A DNA stretch of 11,886 bases from Deltaproteobacteria bacterium (GCA_019313105.1 JAFDBW010000048.1:1-11886); one strand, 5' to 3'; positions 1 through 8,514 are shown, counted from the stretch's first letter. Notes: a model not told the origin generated them from the sequence alone. Numbers and translations are program-made.

Positions 1-382
1 CCTCGGCATTTTCGCTGGCGTTACCAACCTGATCCCCTATATCGGGCCGATCATTGGCATGATCCCGGGAATCCTGATCGCCTTCGTCGACCTGGGCGTG
101 GGACCTCAGTTCTGGTGGATCGTCATCCTTTACATCCTGATTGCCCAGGTGCTGATCGACAATTTCATTCTTATCCCGATCCTGATTTCGCGGGTCTCCA
201 ACCTGCACCCCCTCTGGGTTTTCTTCGCCATCATCGCCGGCGGCAAGCTCTATGGTGTGATCGGCATGATCATCGGTGTACCGATTGTCAGCATCATCAA
301 GATTGCCGCACTTGAAATCCGCACCTACCGCAGGACCTTCCGGCTTCCCGAAACGGCACTCGATACAGAACGGCAATACTGA
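1..382 (+). CDS. AI-2E/PerM-family transporter, C-terminal part (5' end outside window)
   Basis: The reading frame is open from base 2 to the TGA at 380-382, giving about 126 residues of a polytopic inner-membrane protein whose start lies before the window. The segment begins with LGIFAGVTNLIPYIGP, the conserved loop of the AI-2E transporter (UPF0118/PerM) family. It continues with hydrophobic stretches and the family-typical IAGGKLYGVIGMIIGVP near the end, followed by a short basic cytoplasmic tail. Members are about 350 residues long and are called AI-2 exporters or ion/solute permeases; substrates are mostly unproven, so no specific substrate is claimed. It ends 9 bases before the methyltransferase gene, so the two are probably co-transcribed. 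Confidence 0.85.
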   Translation, partial: LGIFAGVTNLIPYIGPIIGMIPGILIAFVDLGVGPQFWWIVILYILIAQVLIDNFILIPILISRVSNLHPLWVFFAIIAGGKLYGVIGMIIGVPIVSIIKIAALEIRTYRRTFRLPETALDTERQY

Positions 383-391
383 CTAAAGGCC

Positions 392-1522
392 ATGAATAAA
401 ATCGATTTTTTTGCCACCACGGCCAAGGGCCTCGAGGACGTACTGGTCGACGAGTTGAAGGCCCTCGGCTGTCGAAATGTAAAGGCCGGCAACGGCGGCG
501 TCGCTTTCACCGGCAGCATGGAAGATGGCTACCGCGCCTGTCTCTGGCTGCGGACTGCCAATCGTGTGCTGTTGCCGGTAAAAAGCTTCCACTGCCCGTC
601 CCAGGACGCTCTTTACGAAGGGGTTTACTCTCTTGCCTGGGAAGACAGGCTGACGCCGGAGATGACCATGGCCGTCGATGCCAACCTGCGGGATTCCGAG
701 ATCACCCACTCGCGTTTTGCGGCACTCAAAACCAAGGACGCCATCGTCGACAGAATCAGGGACCGGTGCGGCGAGAGACCCAATGTCGAGCCGAAAGATC
801 CCGATCTGCGGATCAACCTGCACCTGGCCCGGAACCAGTGTACAGTCAGTCTCGACCTGGCCGGGACCGGCATGCACCGCCGTGGCTATCGACGTGACCC
901 GACCATCGCGCCGCTCAAGGAGACCCTCGCTGCCGGACTGGTCGCCCTGAGTGAATGGGACTGTCAGTCACATTTCGTTGATCCGATGTGTGGCTCGGGC
1001 AGTCTGCCCCTGGAAGCGGCCCTGCTTGCCAGTGACACCGCTTCCGGCCTGCTCTCGCCGAATTTCGGCTTCCAGCGCTGGCCGGATTTTGATAGCATCA
1101 TCTGGAAACACCTGCTCGAAGACGCCGAGCAGCGGCGCAGGCAACTCCGGGCCAATCTGATATTCGGTAGCGACCGGGACCGCCGCGCTCTCGAACTGTC
1201 CAGACGCAACGCAGAGAGAGCCGGTATCGGCTCAAGCATCAGGTGGTCACAACATGACTTTGCCAAGCTTGACCCGCCGGCCGGCCAGGGCACGCTGCTC
1301 TGCAACCCGCCCTACGGAGAACGCATCGGCGACGAAGATAAACTTGAGGATTTCTACCGTAAGATCGGCGACACACTCAAGCAACGCTGGACAGGATGGA
1401 CTGCCTGGGTCTTCACCGGCAACCTGCCCCTGTCGAAACGCATCGGCCTCAAGTCGGCGCGCCGCATCGTCCTCTACAACGGGCCGATCGAGTGTCGGTT
1501 ATTGAAGTTTGAACTATATTAA
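392..1522 (+). CDS. THUMP-domain class I SAM-dependent rRNA methyltransferase (RlmL/YpsC type)
   Basis: This is a 376-residue cytoplasmic enzyme predicted to methylate the N2 amino group of a guanine in 23S rRNA, by family relation to the N-terminal half of E. coli RlmL (m2G2445) and Bacillus YpsC. Seen in the sequence: a ferredoxin-like/THUMP RNA-binding region (about residues 1-155), the linker LAGTGMHRRGYR at 156-167, the SAM-binding motif I DPMCGSG at 197-203, the acidic motif FGSDRD at 258-263 and the catalytic motif IV NPPYGER at 305-311. The length matches stand-alone members; the RlmK half found in the E. coli fusion is absent. The ATG at 392 follows a weak AAAGG and lies 9 bases behind the permease stop. 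All core motifs are intact. The target nucleotide is inferred from the family. Confidence 0.9.
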   Translation: MNKIDFFATTAKGLEDVLVDELKALGCRNVKAGNGGVAFTGSMEDGYRACLWLRTANRVLLPVKSFHCPSQDALYEGVYSLAWEDRLTPEMTMAVDANLRDSEITHSRFAALKTKDAIVDRIRDRCGERPNVEPKDPDLRINLHLARNQCTVSLDLAGTGMHRRGYRRDPTIAPLKETLAAGLVALSEWDCQSHFVDPMCGSGSLPLEAALLASDTASGLLSPNFGFQRWPDFDSIIWKHLLEDAEQRRRQLRANLIFGSDRDRRALELSRRNAERAGIGSSIRWSQHDFAKLDPPAGQGTLLCNPPYGERIGDEDKLEDFYRKIGDTLKQRWTGWTAWVFTGNLPLSKRIGLKSARRIVLYNGPIECRLLKFELY

Positions 1523-1527
1523 AGCCG

Positions 1528-1585
1528 GCAAAGAGGAAAGAGGTTAGTGGTAAGGAGCCTTTTTCCTCTCACCCCTTTCCTCTGC
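1528..1585 (+). terminator. Imperfect purine/pyrimidine hairpin, possible terminator after the methyltransferase gene
   Basis: A purine-rich arm (about 1528-1556, containing GAGGAAAG) is followed by a pyrimidine-rich arm (about 1564-1585, containing CTTTCCTCTGC) that pairs with it with a few bulges and a loop around GCCTTTT. A run of six T (1605-1610) lies about 20 bases beyond, farther than in a classical intrinsic terminator. It sits just behind the methyltransferase stop, so a terminator is the simplest reading. A dispersed repeat element is also possible. Confidence 0.4.
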
Positions 1586-1600
1586 CCCCCACACCCCCTA

Positions 1601-1629
1601 TTGCTTTTTTATCGCATAAGCAGCATAAT
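1601..1629 (+). promoter_or_regulatory. Weak candidate sigma-70 promoter for the two-component operon
   Basis: TTGCTT (1601-1606, three of six consensus bases) and CATAAT (1624-1629, five of six) are separated by 17 bases and lie 32 bases upstream of the kinase start. No -24/-12 element is seen here, so the sensor and regulator genes probably use a housekeeping promoter. The -35 match is poor and the call is tentative. Confidence 0.3.
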
Positions 1630-1661
1630 CGGCTCATTTCTGAAGAAATATTAATCCGACT

Positions 1662-3625
1662 ATGAGCCTCCATCTGTTTAAATTCGTCAACAACCTCAGA
1701 ATCCGCTGGAAAATGACCGTTGTCGTTCTGCCACTGGTACTGGTCCCGATTGTCGTGGTCGGCACGGTGGTCGGCTGGATCGCCTACCAGCAGGCGTATC
1801 TCGGCATCACCCAGACCAGCAAGGACGATCTCGACCACCTTGCTACTTTCACCGTAGACCTCCTTGATGCGCACAACCAGCAGTTCCTGACCTACCAGGA
1901 AGACCGGAAGCTTGCTACCGAGAATGAACTGGCGAGTCTGACCAATCTCGCCTACAACATGGTCGAAGCCCAGGACAATCTCTACCGCAAAGGGGAGATC
2001 GATCTCGACAGTGCCATGCACGCAGCACGCAGCGCTCTGAAAAGAGTCCAGGTTGGTGAAACCGGGTATATTTATGCCATGACCAGCAAAGGGGACCTGA
2101 CCGTGCACATAGCCCGGGAAGGTGAGAACGTCTATGCTGAGCAGGACGAAGATGGCAGGCATTTTATCCGCACCATGTGCAAGGCGGCGACTCAAACCAG
2201 GACCGACACCTTGCTGAAGATCGTCTACCCCTGGCGCAATGCCGAGTTGGGGGACGCACGTGCCCGGCAAAAGATGGTGGTCTACCGTTACTATGAGCCG
2301 TGGGACTGGATCATCGCCACCGGCGGATACCTTGAAGAAACCTACCAGAACCCCGATGCAGAGCGTCAGGCATTTGCTGAGCTGAAAGCCAGGATCAATG
2401 CCAAGCGCGTCGGGCAGACCGGCTACATATATTGCATGGATCGCAAGGGCCAGCTCATGATCCACCCTGAAGCCGAGGGTCAGAACATTTATGACTCCAA
2501 GGATTCAAACGGCGTCCCGTTTATCGAGCAGATGTGTGAGCGGCTCGAGGGATGGATCCGCTACCCCTGGCAGAACCCGGGAGAAGATAAACCACGCAGC
2601 AAAATCGTCCGTTACCTGCATTACCAGCCCTGGGACTGGATCGTCGCGGTCGGTTCCTACGAGGATGAGTTCTACCGTGAAAGCAACCTGATCAAGGGGC
2701 GAATCCTGAGTAGCCTCGGCCTGATTTCCATTATCGTTGCCAGCCTGTCAATCCTGATGGTATTCCTCGCCGCCAAGGTCCTCTCCGATCCAATCCGCCA
2801 TATGACATCGGTGATCCGCGACATCAAGCGCGGGCATTTCCATCGGCAGATGGAAATCACCAGCCGTGATGAACTCGGCGAACTCGCCCTCACCTTCAAT
2901 CGCATGACAAGTCACCTGCAGCGCAACCGCGAACTCGAAGCCAGCCTTGCCCAACAGGGCAAGATGGCCTCTCTGGGGATTCTCTCTTCAGGCGTTGCCC
3001 ATGAGATTAACAACCCGCTGGGCGTGATCCTCGGCTACGCTGGTTATCTCGAAAACAAGCTCGACCCCGAAGACCCGAACCACCATTTCATCCATGAGAT
3101 CAAGCGCGAGAGCAAACGCTGCAAGAAGATCGTCCAGGATTTGCTCAACTACGCGCGCACCCCTCAACCAGAATTTGCCGAAACCGATCTCAACCAACTG
3201 CTCGACCAGATCATCAGTTTCGCGGCGAACCACACCGACATGCACGGTGTACAAGTGACCAAACATTTTGCCGATGATCTGCCGACACTTTCGATCGACG
3301 GAGACCAGATCCGGCAGGTGGCTATCAACCTGATCCTCAATGCCGGCGCGGCCATGATCGATGGCGGCCAGCTTACAGTCAGCACCGCTCATGAAGAGGG
3401 GGACGCGGTCATTACCTTTGTCGATACGGGCAGCGGCATCGACGAAGCCGACCTGGAGCGCATCTTCGAACCCTTCTATACGACCAAGGAACGTGGAACA
3501 GGCCTCGGCCTGGCGATCACCAGACAGATTATCGAACAGCATCACGGCAGCATCCAGATGACCAGCCGCCCCAAGCAAGGGACGACCGTCACGATCCGCC
3601 TGCCGCTCAAACGGGAGGAGTTTTA

Positions 3626-3626
<1 letters not shown>
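1662..3626 (+). CDS. Membrane sensor histidine kinase with tandem Cache domains
   Basis: This is a 654-residue inner-membrane kinase, the sensor of a two-component pair. Order: TM1 (about 18-40); a periplasmic region with two Cache modules, the first carrying VGETGYIYAM (131-140) and PWDW (213-216), the second GQTGYIYCM (251-259) and PWDW (323-326); TM2 (about 348-370); HAMP (about 371-423); a HisKA H-box VAHEINNP with the phospho-acceptor H447; then an HATPase domain with N-box NLILNAG (556-562), G1 DTGSG (588-592), F-box FEPFYTTK (602-609) and G2 GTGLGL (612-617). All catalytic boxes are intact. Related sCache_2/dCache_2 domains often bind C2-C3 carboxylates such as acetate, propionate or pyruvate, so a carboxylate ligand is inferred. 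The start is an ATG with weak GAAG upstream; its stop overlaps the next ATG by one base (TAATG), indicating coupled translation with the regulator. Confidence 0.93.
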
Positions 3627-4996
<1,370 letters not shown>

Positions 4997-5027
4997 GCTA
5001 CAGAACAAACTAACTGTTCCCTTATTC

Positions 5028-5043
5028 TTTGCACAAATGCAAA
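5028..5043. promoter_or_regulatory. Candidate enhancer site 1 (TTTGCA-N4-TGCAAA)
   Basis: A perfect 6-4-6 palindrome with CAAA as spacer, 31 bases behind the regulator stop codon. Its centre lies 150.5 bp upstream of the -12 GC of the sigma-54 promoter at 5172-5186 and 31 bp (about three helical turns) from site 2, so both sites would face the same side of the DNA. It is a predicted binding site for the adjacent NtrC-type regulator. Confidence 0.75.
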
Positions 5044-5058
5044 AGTAAAAAATGCCAT

Positions 5059-5074
5059 TTTGCATTTGTGCAAA
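5059..5074. promoter_or_regulatory. Candidate enhancer site 2 (TTTGCA-N4-TGCAAA)
   Basis: A second perfect palindrome with spacer TTTG, the reverse complement of the spacer in site 1. Together the two sites therefore form a 17-bp perfect inverted repeat (5028-5044 and 5058-5074) around 13 bases. The centre is 119.5 bp from the -12 GC of the promoter at 5172-5186, the same distance as site 3 from the MFS promoter. No T-run follows, so a terminator role for the inverted repeat is unlikely. Confidence 0.75.
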
Positions 5075-5171
5075 ACCCCACCCTGGCCAGGACCGTTTAC
5101 CGCTCCCCGGAAAAACGGGTAACTACCCGTAATCAAAACATATAAGACGGGATTCACCGAGGAATCGATCT

Positions 5172-5186
5172 TGGTACATGCCTTGC
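5172..5186 (+). promoter_or_regulatory. Sigma-54 (-24/-12) promoter of the SatP-like transporter operon
   Basis: TGGTAC-N5-TTGC has GG at 5173-5174 and GC at 5185-5186 with exactly ten bases between, matching the sigma-54 consensus TGGCAC-N5-TTGC apart from one base. The predicted transcript starts near 5198, leaving a leader of about 105 bases before the ATG at 5304. It shares 13 of 16 bases, including TTGGTACA, with the promoter upstream of the MFS gene. Two enhancer palindromes lie upstream at normal enhancer distance. Confidence 0.8.
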
Positions 5187-5210
5187 TCTTTAGAATCACG
5201 TGACTCCATG

Positions 5211-5260
5211 GGGCCCGGCCGTAGTTCATATCGAAGATGGCTGTGTCGGGCCCAATTTTT
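5211..5260 (+). promoter_or_regulatory. Terminator-like hairpin in the transporter leader, possible attenuator
   Basis: GGGCCCG (5211-5217) can pair with CGGGCCC (5247-5253), and inner GCC/GGC and TTC/GAA pairings extend the structure. Five T residues follow at 5256-5260. The element lies between the predicted transcript start (about 5198) and the ribosome-binding site (about 5293), where a conditional terminator would act. The loop is long and no competing antiterminator is obvious, so this is a suggestion only. Confidence 0.35.
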
Positions 5261-5303
5261 AGAAGGTCACCCCTAAGGCTTGAGGCCAACACAGGAGGAG
5301 CAC

Positions 5304-6083
5304 ATGCAAGACTCCGCGGTTTGTCCCTACTTCGATCATGACGAGGATGTCTGCGACGTTGGTTGCGGCTATATCTCGTCACACGACGCCAGCATGATCA
5401 TCAAGTTCTGTTCCTGCCAGTACCAGGATTGCCAGAAATACCGTGAGCTTGCCGATCGTATTCAACTTCCGGACCCGGCCTTGCCGTTGACCCCACCGAC
5501 GCCGGCAGGACCAGTCAACCATCTTGACCATCTGCCTGTGCTCGGGCTGTTCAGCTACAGCATCACCACGGCATGCTATGCCCTCGACAAGCTGCCGACC
5601 TTCTCATTCAATCTGCACCTGCTGGCGATCATTCTCATGCTCGGTGCGGTCGGCCAGATCTCCGCAGGGCTGAACGCCCTGAAGAGTAGGCCGTTGCGTG
5701 CTATTGCCTTCACCGGCTTCGGCCTGTTCTGGCTCTCGATCCTCGCTCTCGATATCCTGCCAAGAGCCGGATACGGCACGGTGCCGGGTGCCGTTCCGAT
5801 GACGGGTTATTTCGCCATGTGGGGGTTTTTCAGCCTGATTATCTGCCAGGGTTTCGACCAATTGACCCGCACCTGCCAAACGGTTTTCTCCATGCTGACT
5901 GCATTCCTGCTGATGCTCGCCATGGCTCACGCCGCAGGCAGCACTGCCATTCTGCATGGCTCAGCGCTGGTTGGTTTGACCAGCAGCTTGCCCGGACTCT
6001 ATCTCGGCCTGCGCTATGTCGGCGGCGAAGCGCTCTCGCTCATTCAGCCGGAAGTGATCAAATCCGGCAAGATCCGTTCTTGA
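5304..6083 (+). CDS. SatP/YaaH (GPR1/FUN34)-like acetate transporter with cysteine-rich N-terminal domain
   Basis: This 259-residue protein has two parts. Residues 1-45 are soluble and carry six cysteines (C7, C17, C21, C36, C38, C43) in a CPYF...C...C...CSC....C pattern. From about residue 77 there are six predicted membrane segments. The segments LGAVGQISAGL (113-123) and FTGFGLFWLSILALDILP (136-153) line up with the E. coli acetate/succinate carrier SatP (YaaH). The family signature NPAPLGL is degenerate here, reading HLPVLGL (76-82). SatP itself is about 190 residues, so the cysteine domain is an addition; metal, Fe-S or redox sensing is conceivable but unproven. The ATG at 5304 follows a strong AGGAGGAG; an in-frame TTG at 5280 has no comparable RBS. 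The gene is first behind a sigma-54 promoter with two enhancers, directly after the two-component genes, and is probably their target. Acetate or another short monocarboxylate is the inferred substrate. Confidence 0.75.
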   Translation: MQDSAVCPYFDHDEDVCDVGCGYISSHDASMIIKFCSCQYQDCQKYRELADRIQLPDPALPLTPPTPAGPVNHLDHLPVLGLFSYSITTACYALDKLPTFSFNLHLLAIILMLGAVGQISAGLNALKSRPLRAIAFTGFGLFWLSILALDILPRAGYGTVPGAVPMTGYFAMWGFFSLIICQGFDQLTRTCQTVFSMLTAFLLMLAMAHAAGSTAILHGSALVGLTSSLPGLYLGLRYVGGEALSLIQPEVIKSGKIRS

Positions 6084-6144
6084 CAGGAGCCCCGGATATC
6101 GATAATTTCTTTATAGGACAATTGTTTAACAAGGATCTCAGCAC

Positions 6145-6531
6145 ATGAACGCAAAACTCAGCCGGCAGATGACATTTCTCGGACTTGGTGTCCTGGCATT
6201 TTATGCCGGCCTGCTGGGAACGGGTCAGGCCTCGCTGGAAATCCTTCCCCAGTTCGCCATTTCCGCGGTCATCTTCCTCAGCTCCGGCAAGATCATGCGT
6301 CAGATAGCTGATAAGCTGCCAGCCAAAGAGCGCGCGGACGAACAAAAGCAGGAGGAACCGAACTGGGAGTTGCGCAACCTGGTCCTCAACTGGCTGGCCG
6401 CCGCCACCGTGGTCAGTATTGTCGCACTCTTCCTCGTCAAGCCGGCCAGCATGACCTTCAACGAGTTCGGCCGCTTCCTGCTGAACATGGATGTCATCAT
6501 TACCGATTACGACATGCCGATTGCGCCTTAA
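6145..6531 (+). CDS. Small membrane protein of unknown function, second gene of the transporter operon
   Basis: A 128-residue protein that I cannot assign to a family. A hydrophobic helix at about 9-27, a weaker one at about 33-48, then a charged stretch rich in Lys/Glu/Gln (about 58-73) and a strong helix at about 78-98. The C-terminal 30 residues are soluble and end in an acidic, Asp-containing segment (MDVIITDYDMP). AAGGA lies about 10 bases before the ATG. It begins 61 bases after the SatP-like gene with no terminator between, so it is probably on the same sigma-54 transcript, and a terminator follows it at 6578. Position suggests an accessory role in the same transport function, but nothing in the sequence proves this. 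Confidence 0.7.
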   Translation: MNAKLSRQMTFLGLGVLAFYAGLLGTGQASLEILPQFAISAVIFLSSGKIMRQIADKLPAKERADEQKQEEPNWELRNLVLNWLAAATVVSIVALFLVKPASMTFNEFGRFLLNMDVIITDYDMPIAP

Positions 6532-6577
6532 ACCCAGTACGCGGTGTGCGGTACGGGGAACGAGGTAGTTCAAAAAC

Positions 6578-6616
6578 AAGAAGCCACGGGCAGAGCATTC
6601 TGCACCGTGGTTTCTT
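6578..6616. terminator. Bidirectional intrinsic terminator between convergent genes
   Basis: A 17-bp left arm (6578-6594, AAGAAGCCACGG then GCAGA) pairs with 6599-6616 (TCTGC, one bulged A, CCGTGGTTTCTT) around a GCAT loop. A-rich sequence on the left (CAAAAAC) and T-rich sequence on the right give U-rich tails in both directions. It lies between the plus-strand transporter operon and the minus-strand yjdF gene and can serve both. Confidence 0.8.
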
Positions 6617-6636
6617 TGCACTTGGTTAGCTGGTGT

Positions 6637-7254
6637 TTAAACCGCGTCCCGCATCCCGCGTTCCACGTAGCGGCTTAATTGTTTATCATGCAACTTCGAC
6701 AACAACACCAGCGCCGCAATCGCGCCGACCAACGCATACATCATGTCCGACTGGGTATCCCAGACATATCCCTGTGTACCAAGGAAGGCCTCGGCGGCTT
6801 CATCTGAAAGGATCGCCACCCACCATTCGATGAGTTCGTAAAAAGCGCTGATCGCCAGGCAGATACAGATGATAATAAAAGACATCCAGCCTTTGCCGGC
6901 GATAATCGCATTGCGCACCAGGATCTCCCGAGCGACGATTGCCGGCACGAAACCCTGCATGAAGTGTCCGAGTTTGTCATAATTATTGCGCTCCAGACCG
7001 AACCCGTCGCGAATCCAGTCGAAGAGCGGTACTTCGGCGTAAGTATAATGGCCACCGACCATCAGGACGATGCAATGGGCCAGGATCAGAAGGTAAGCTA
7101 GGGATGTCAGGGGAAAGCGGCGGCGGGTCGCCACCAGGACAGCGAAGCCGACCACTGCAGGCAGGACTTCGAGTATCCAGGTCGGGGAATCCTTCGGCTC
7201 GATTCCCGACCAAACCAGGGTGGCAAAAAAGATAATCAGCCAAAGGTTGCGCAT
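6637..7254 (-). CDS. yjdF: DUF2238 inner-membrane protein YjdF
   Basis: A 205-residue polytopic membrane protein recognised as DUF2238/YjdF by its conserved core: NNYDKLGHFMQGFVPA (90-105), the ARE that follows (108-110), FYELIEWW (138-145) and FLGTQGYVWDTQSDM (157-171). About six hydrophobic helices surround these polar, possibly catalytic or ligand-binding motifs (D93, H97, E140, E143, D166, D170). The biochemical function of the family is not established. Full length compared with E. coli YjdF (about 209 residues). The ATG has only a weak upstream CGGA. Its last codons run through a CCCGC-rich stretch (6642-6662), giving the C-terminus RGMRDAV. It is probably transcribed alone and ends at the bidirectional terminator at 6578-6616. 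Confidence 0.88.
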   Translation of the reverse strand: MRNLWLIIFFATLVWSGIEPKDSPTWILEVLPAVVGFAVLVATRRRFPLTSLAYLLILAHCIVLMVGGHYTYAEVPLFDWIRDGFGLERNNYDKLGHFMQGFVPAIVAREILVRNAIIAGKGWMSFIIICICLAISAFYELIEWWVAILSDEAAEAFLGTQGYVWDTQSDMMYALVGAIAALVLLSKLHDKQLSRYVERGMRDAV

Positions 7255-7359
7255 GCTATTCCGTTAGACGAGAGCCGGATGACCTGATACCATTCCAGCC
7301 CTGTACTTTTGAACCACAGTCACAGATGCTCTGCAGATGCTGCAAAAGCATGAATGATG

Positions 7360-7728
7360 CTAGTCTTTCAAAAGCCAGGCCCTGGCTTCTTCGACATCGG
7401 CAAATACTTTGCCCCTGAAGCCACGATTGATAAGAATGGTTTCCAGATTCTTCAACTTGTCAAATTCATTCCTGTTCGACTCGGTCCAGGCGATTTTATA
7501 CTTGGGAGTTACGCCGAACTTTTTAAAGAGCTCATCATGGTTGATCGAATCCATCACTGACATCTGCCTTGTGGATACGGCAATGCCAAGCACCTTGTAG
7601 CAATCTTGCTTAAGGCATACCCGGGTGATCTCAGTCCAAAGCTTTTCAGCCGTCTGGTAACTCTTCTCACCAATTGAACGGGCCTCAATGTGGTCCCCCA
7701 TGAAAGTGACCGCCATCTCGTAACTCAA
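7360..7728 (-). CDS. Small soluble protein, probably SpoIIAA/STAS-like
   Basis: A 122-residue soluble protein without signal peptide or membrane helix. The layout resembles the small STAS/SpoIIAA-like proteins common in delta-type bacteria: an N-terminal strand region, a helix, a central hydrophobic strand ending in VLGIAVS (46-52), then AWTESN (80-85), NRGFRGKVFADVEEARAWLL (101-120) at the end. The terminal F-x-D-x-x-x-A-x-x-WL pattern is typical of them. Such proteins are often of unknown role. The start chosen is TTG at 7728 because GGGAGAG lies about six bases upstream; the ATG at 7716 has no good RBS. Base composition is more AT-rich than the neighbouring genes, which hints at separate acquisition. 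The family call is moderate. Confidence 0.6.
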   Translation of the reverse strand: MSYEMAVTFMGDHIEARSIGEKSYQTAEKLWTEITRVCLKQDCYKVLGIAVSTRQMSVMDSINHDELFKKFGVTPKYKIAWTESNRNEFDKLKNLETILINRGFRGKVFADVEEARAWLLKD

Positions 7729-7944
7729 TGATATCTCTCCCTTAATTTCTGCTCCCCGGCACGGCTTTATAAATCCACGCTATTCATTAAACGAACTTGA
7801 GCAAGTTTTTCAGAAGCTATTGGAATGCGACTATTATATCAAATGAAACCCATCACATTACCTGGTATCGATCTTTCCATAATTTCAACTGTTTGCAAAA
7901 AAAGCTAAAGCCTTAAAAAAGTTATAGATGTGACCAGAAAAGTG
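7729..7944. other. AT-rich intergenic stretch without recognisable gene
   Basis: About 216 bases, clearly richer in A+T than the surroundings, between yajD and the STAS-like gene. It holds the GGGAGAG ribosome-binding site of the STAS-like gene at its left edge. I see no convincing promoter, RNA gene or strong hairpin in it. Confidence 0.5.
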
Positions 7945-8316
7945 CTACTTGGACCGCTTCAAATGAACATTCAAATCGGCAAAAGGCGAGTGAGAGAGGG
8001 AAGGCCCTTCCAGGCGACCTGAGGGGCCCTCTTTGTCGCGTTGTTCCTGTACACCACGGGTATGCTCGTGATCGTGGCAGTAGATGCAGAGCAGTTCCCA
8101 GTTGCTGCCGTCGGGCGGGTTGTTGTCGTGATTATGATCCCGGTGGTGGACCGTCAACTCGCGAAGCTTCTTGCCTTCGAATTCCCTAACGCACCGTGCG
8201 CAGACATGGGGGAAAAGCTTCAGGGCCTTTTCCCGGTATCCGGCCTGGCGCAACTGTTCTTCCTCGCGCATCTTTGCAACGATCTGGGTATATCGCTCTT
8301 TTTCAGGCTCGGTCAC
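7945..8316 (-). CDS. yajD: HNH nuclease-family protein YajD
   Basis: A 123-residue cytoplasmic protein closely similar in pattern to E. coli YajD (115 residues). Conserved features are YREKALKLFPHVCARC (27-42) with the first Cys pair C39/C42, LRELTVHHRDH (51-61) with the HNH histidines H57/H58, GSNWELLCIYCHDHEH (70-85) with the second Cys pair C77/C80 and downstream histidines, and the C-terminal PFADL (111-115). The four cysteines likely hold a zinc; the ββα-metal motif is intact, so nuclease activity is possible although the physiological role of YajD is not known. The start codon is GTG (8314-8316), chosen because AAGGGGG lies a few bases upstream. It carries a longer charged N-terminus than E. 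coli YajD. Confidence 0.9.
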   Translation of the reverse strand: MTEPEKERYTQIVAKMREEEQLRQAGYREKALKLFPHVCARCVREFEGKKLRELTVHHRDHNHDNNPPDGSNWELLCIYCHDHEHTRGVQEQRDKEGPSGRLEGPSLSHSPFADLNVHLKRSK

Positions 8317-8438
8317 ATAACCCCCTTCAACTGATTATTCGAAAACCTCCTTTGACAAGTCTACTACAACTCCGGCCATTGGTGATGCAACTATTGTGAA
8401 TTGATCCTGCCCGTCAGTATTGATTTTATAGCGAGTGA

Positions 8439-8470
8439 TAAAAAATGGCCCCGCCATTTCTGGCGGGGCC
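8439..8470 (-). terminator. Rho-independent terminator of the MFS transporter gene
   Basis: On the minus strand GGCCCCGCC (complement of 8462-8470) pairs perfectly with GGCGGGGCC (complement of 8447-8455) around a six-base loop, followed by an ATTTTTT tract (8440-8446). A nine-bp GC-rich stem with immediate U-tract, about 45 bases behind the stop codon, is a textbook terminator. Confidence 0.93.
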
Positions 8471-8514
8471 GCGGCCGTTTATACCTGAAGGAGGGTTTAA
8501 ACGGTTGTGAAGGA

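Noticed and set aside
5028..5074. 17-bp inverted repeat as terminator of the response-regulator gene
   Set aside because: AT-rich stem with a 13-base loop and no following T-run; its halves match the enhancer motif found elsewhere.
5089..5103. TGGCCAGGACCGTTT as an alternative sigma-54 promoter of the SatP-like gene
   Set aside because: The -12 GC is missing; the element at 5172-5186 has both GG and GC at correct spacing.
7332..7348. CTGCAGATGCTGCAAAAG as a sixth TTTGCA-type site
   Set aside because: The half-sites are separated by five bases instead of four, the left half is CTCTGCA, and no sigma-54 promoter is seen nearby.
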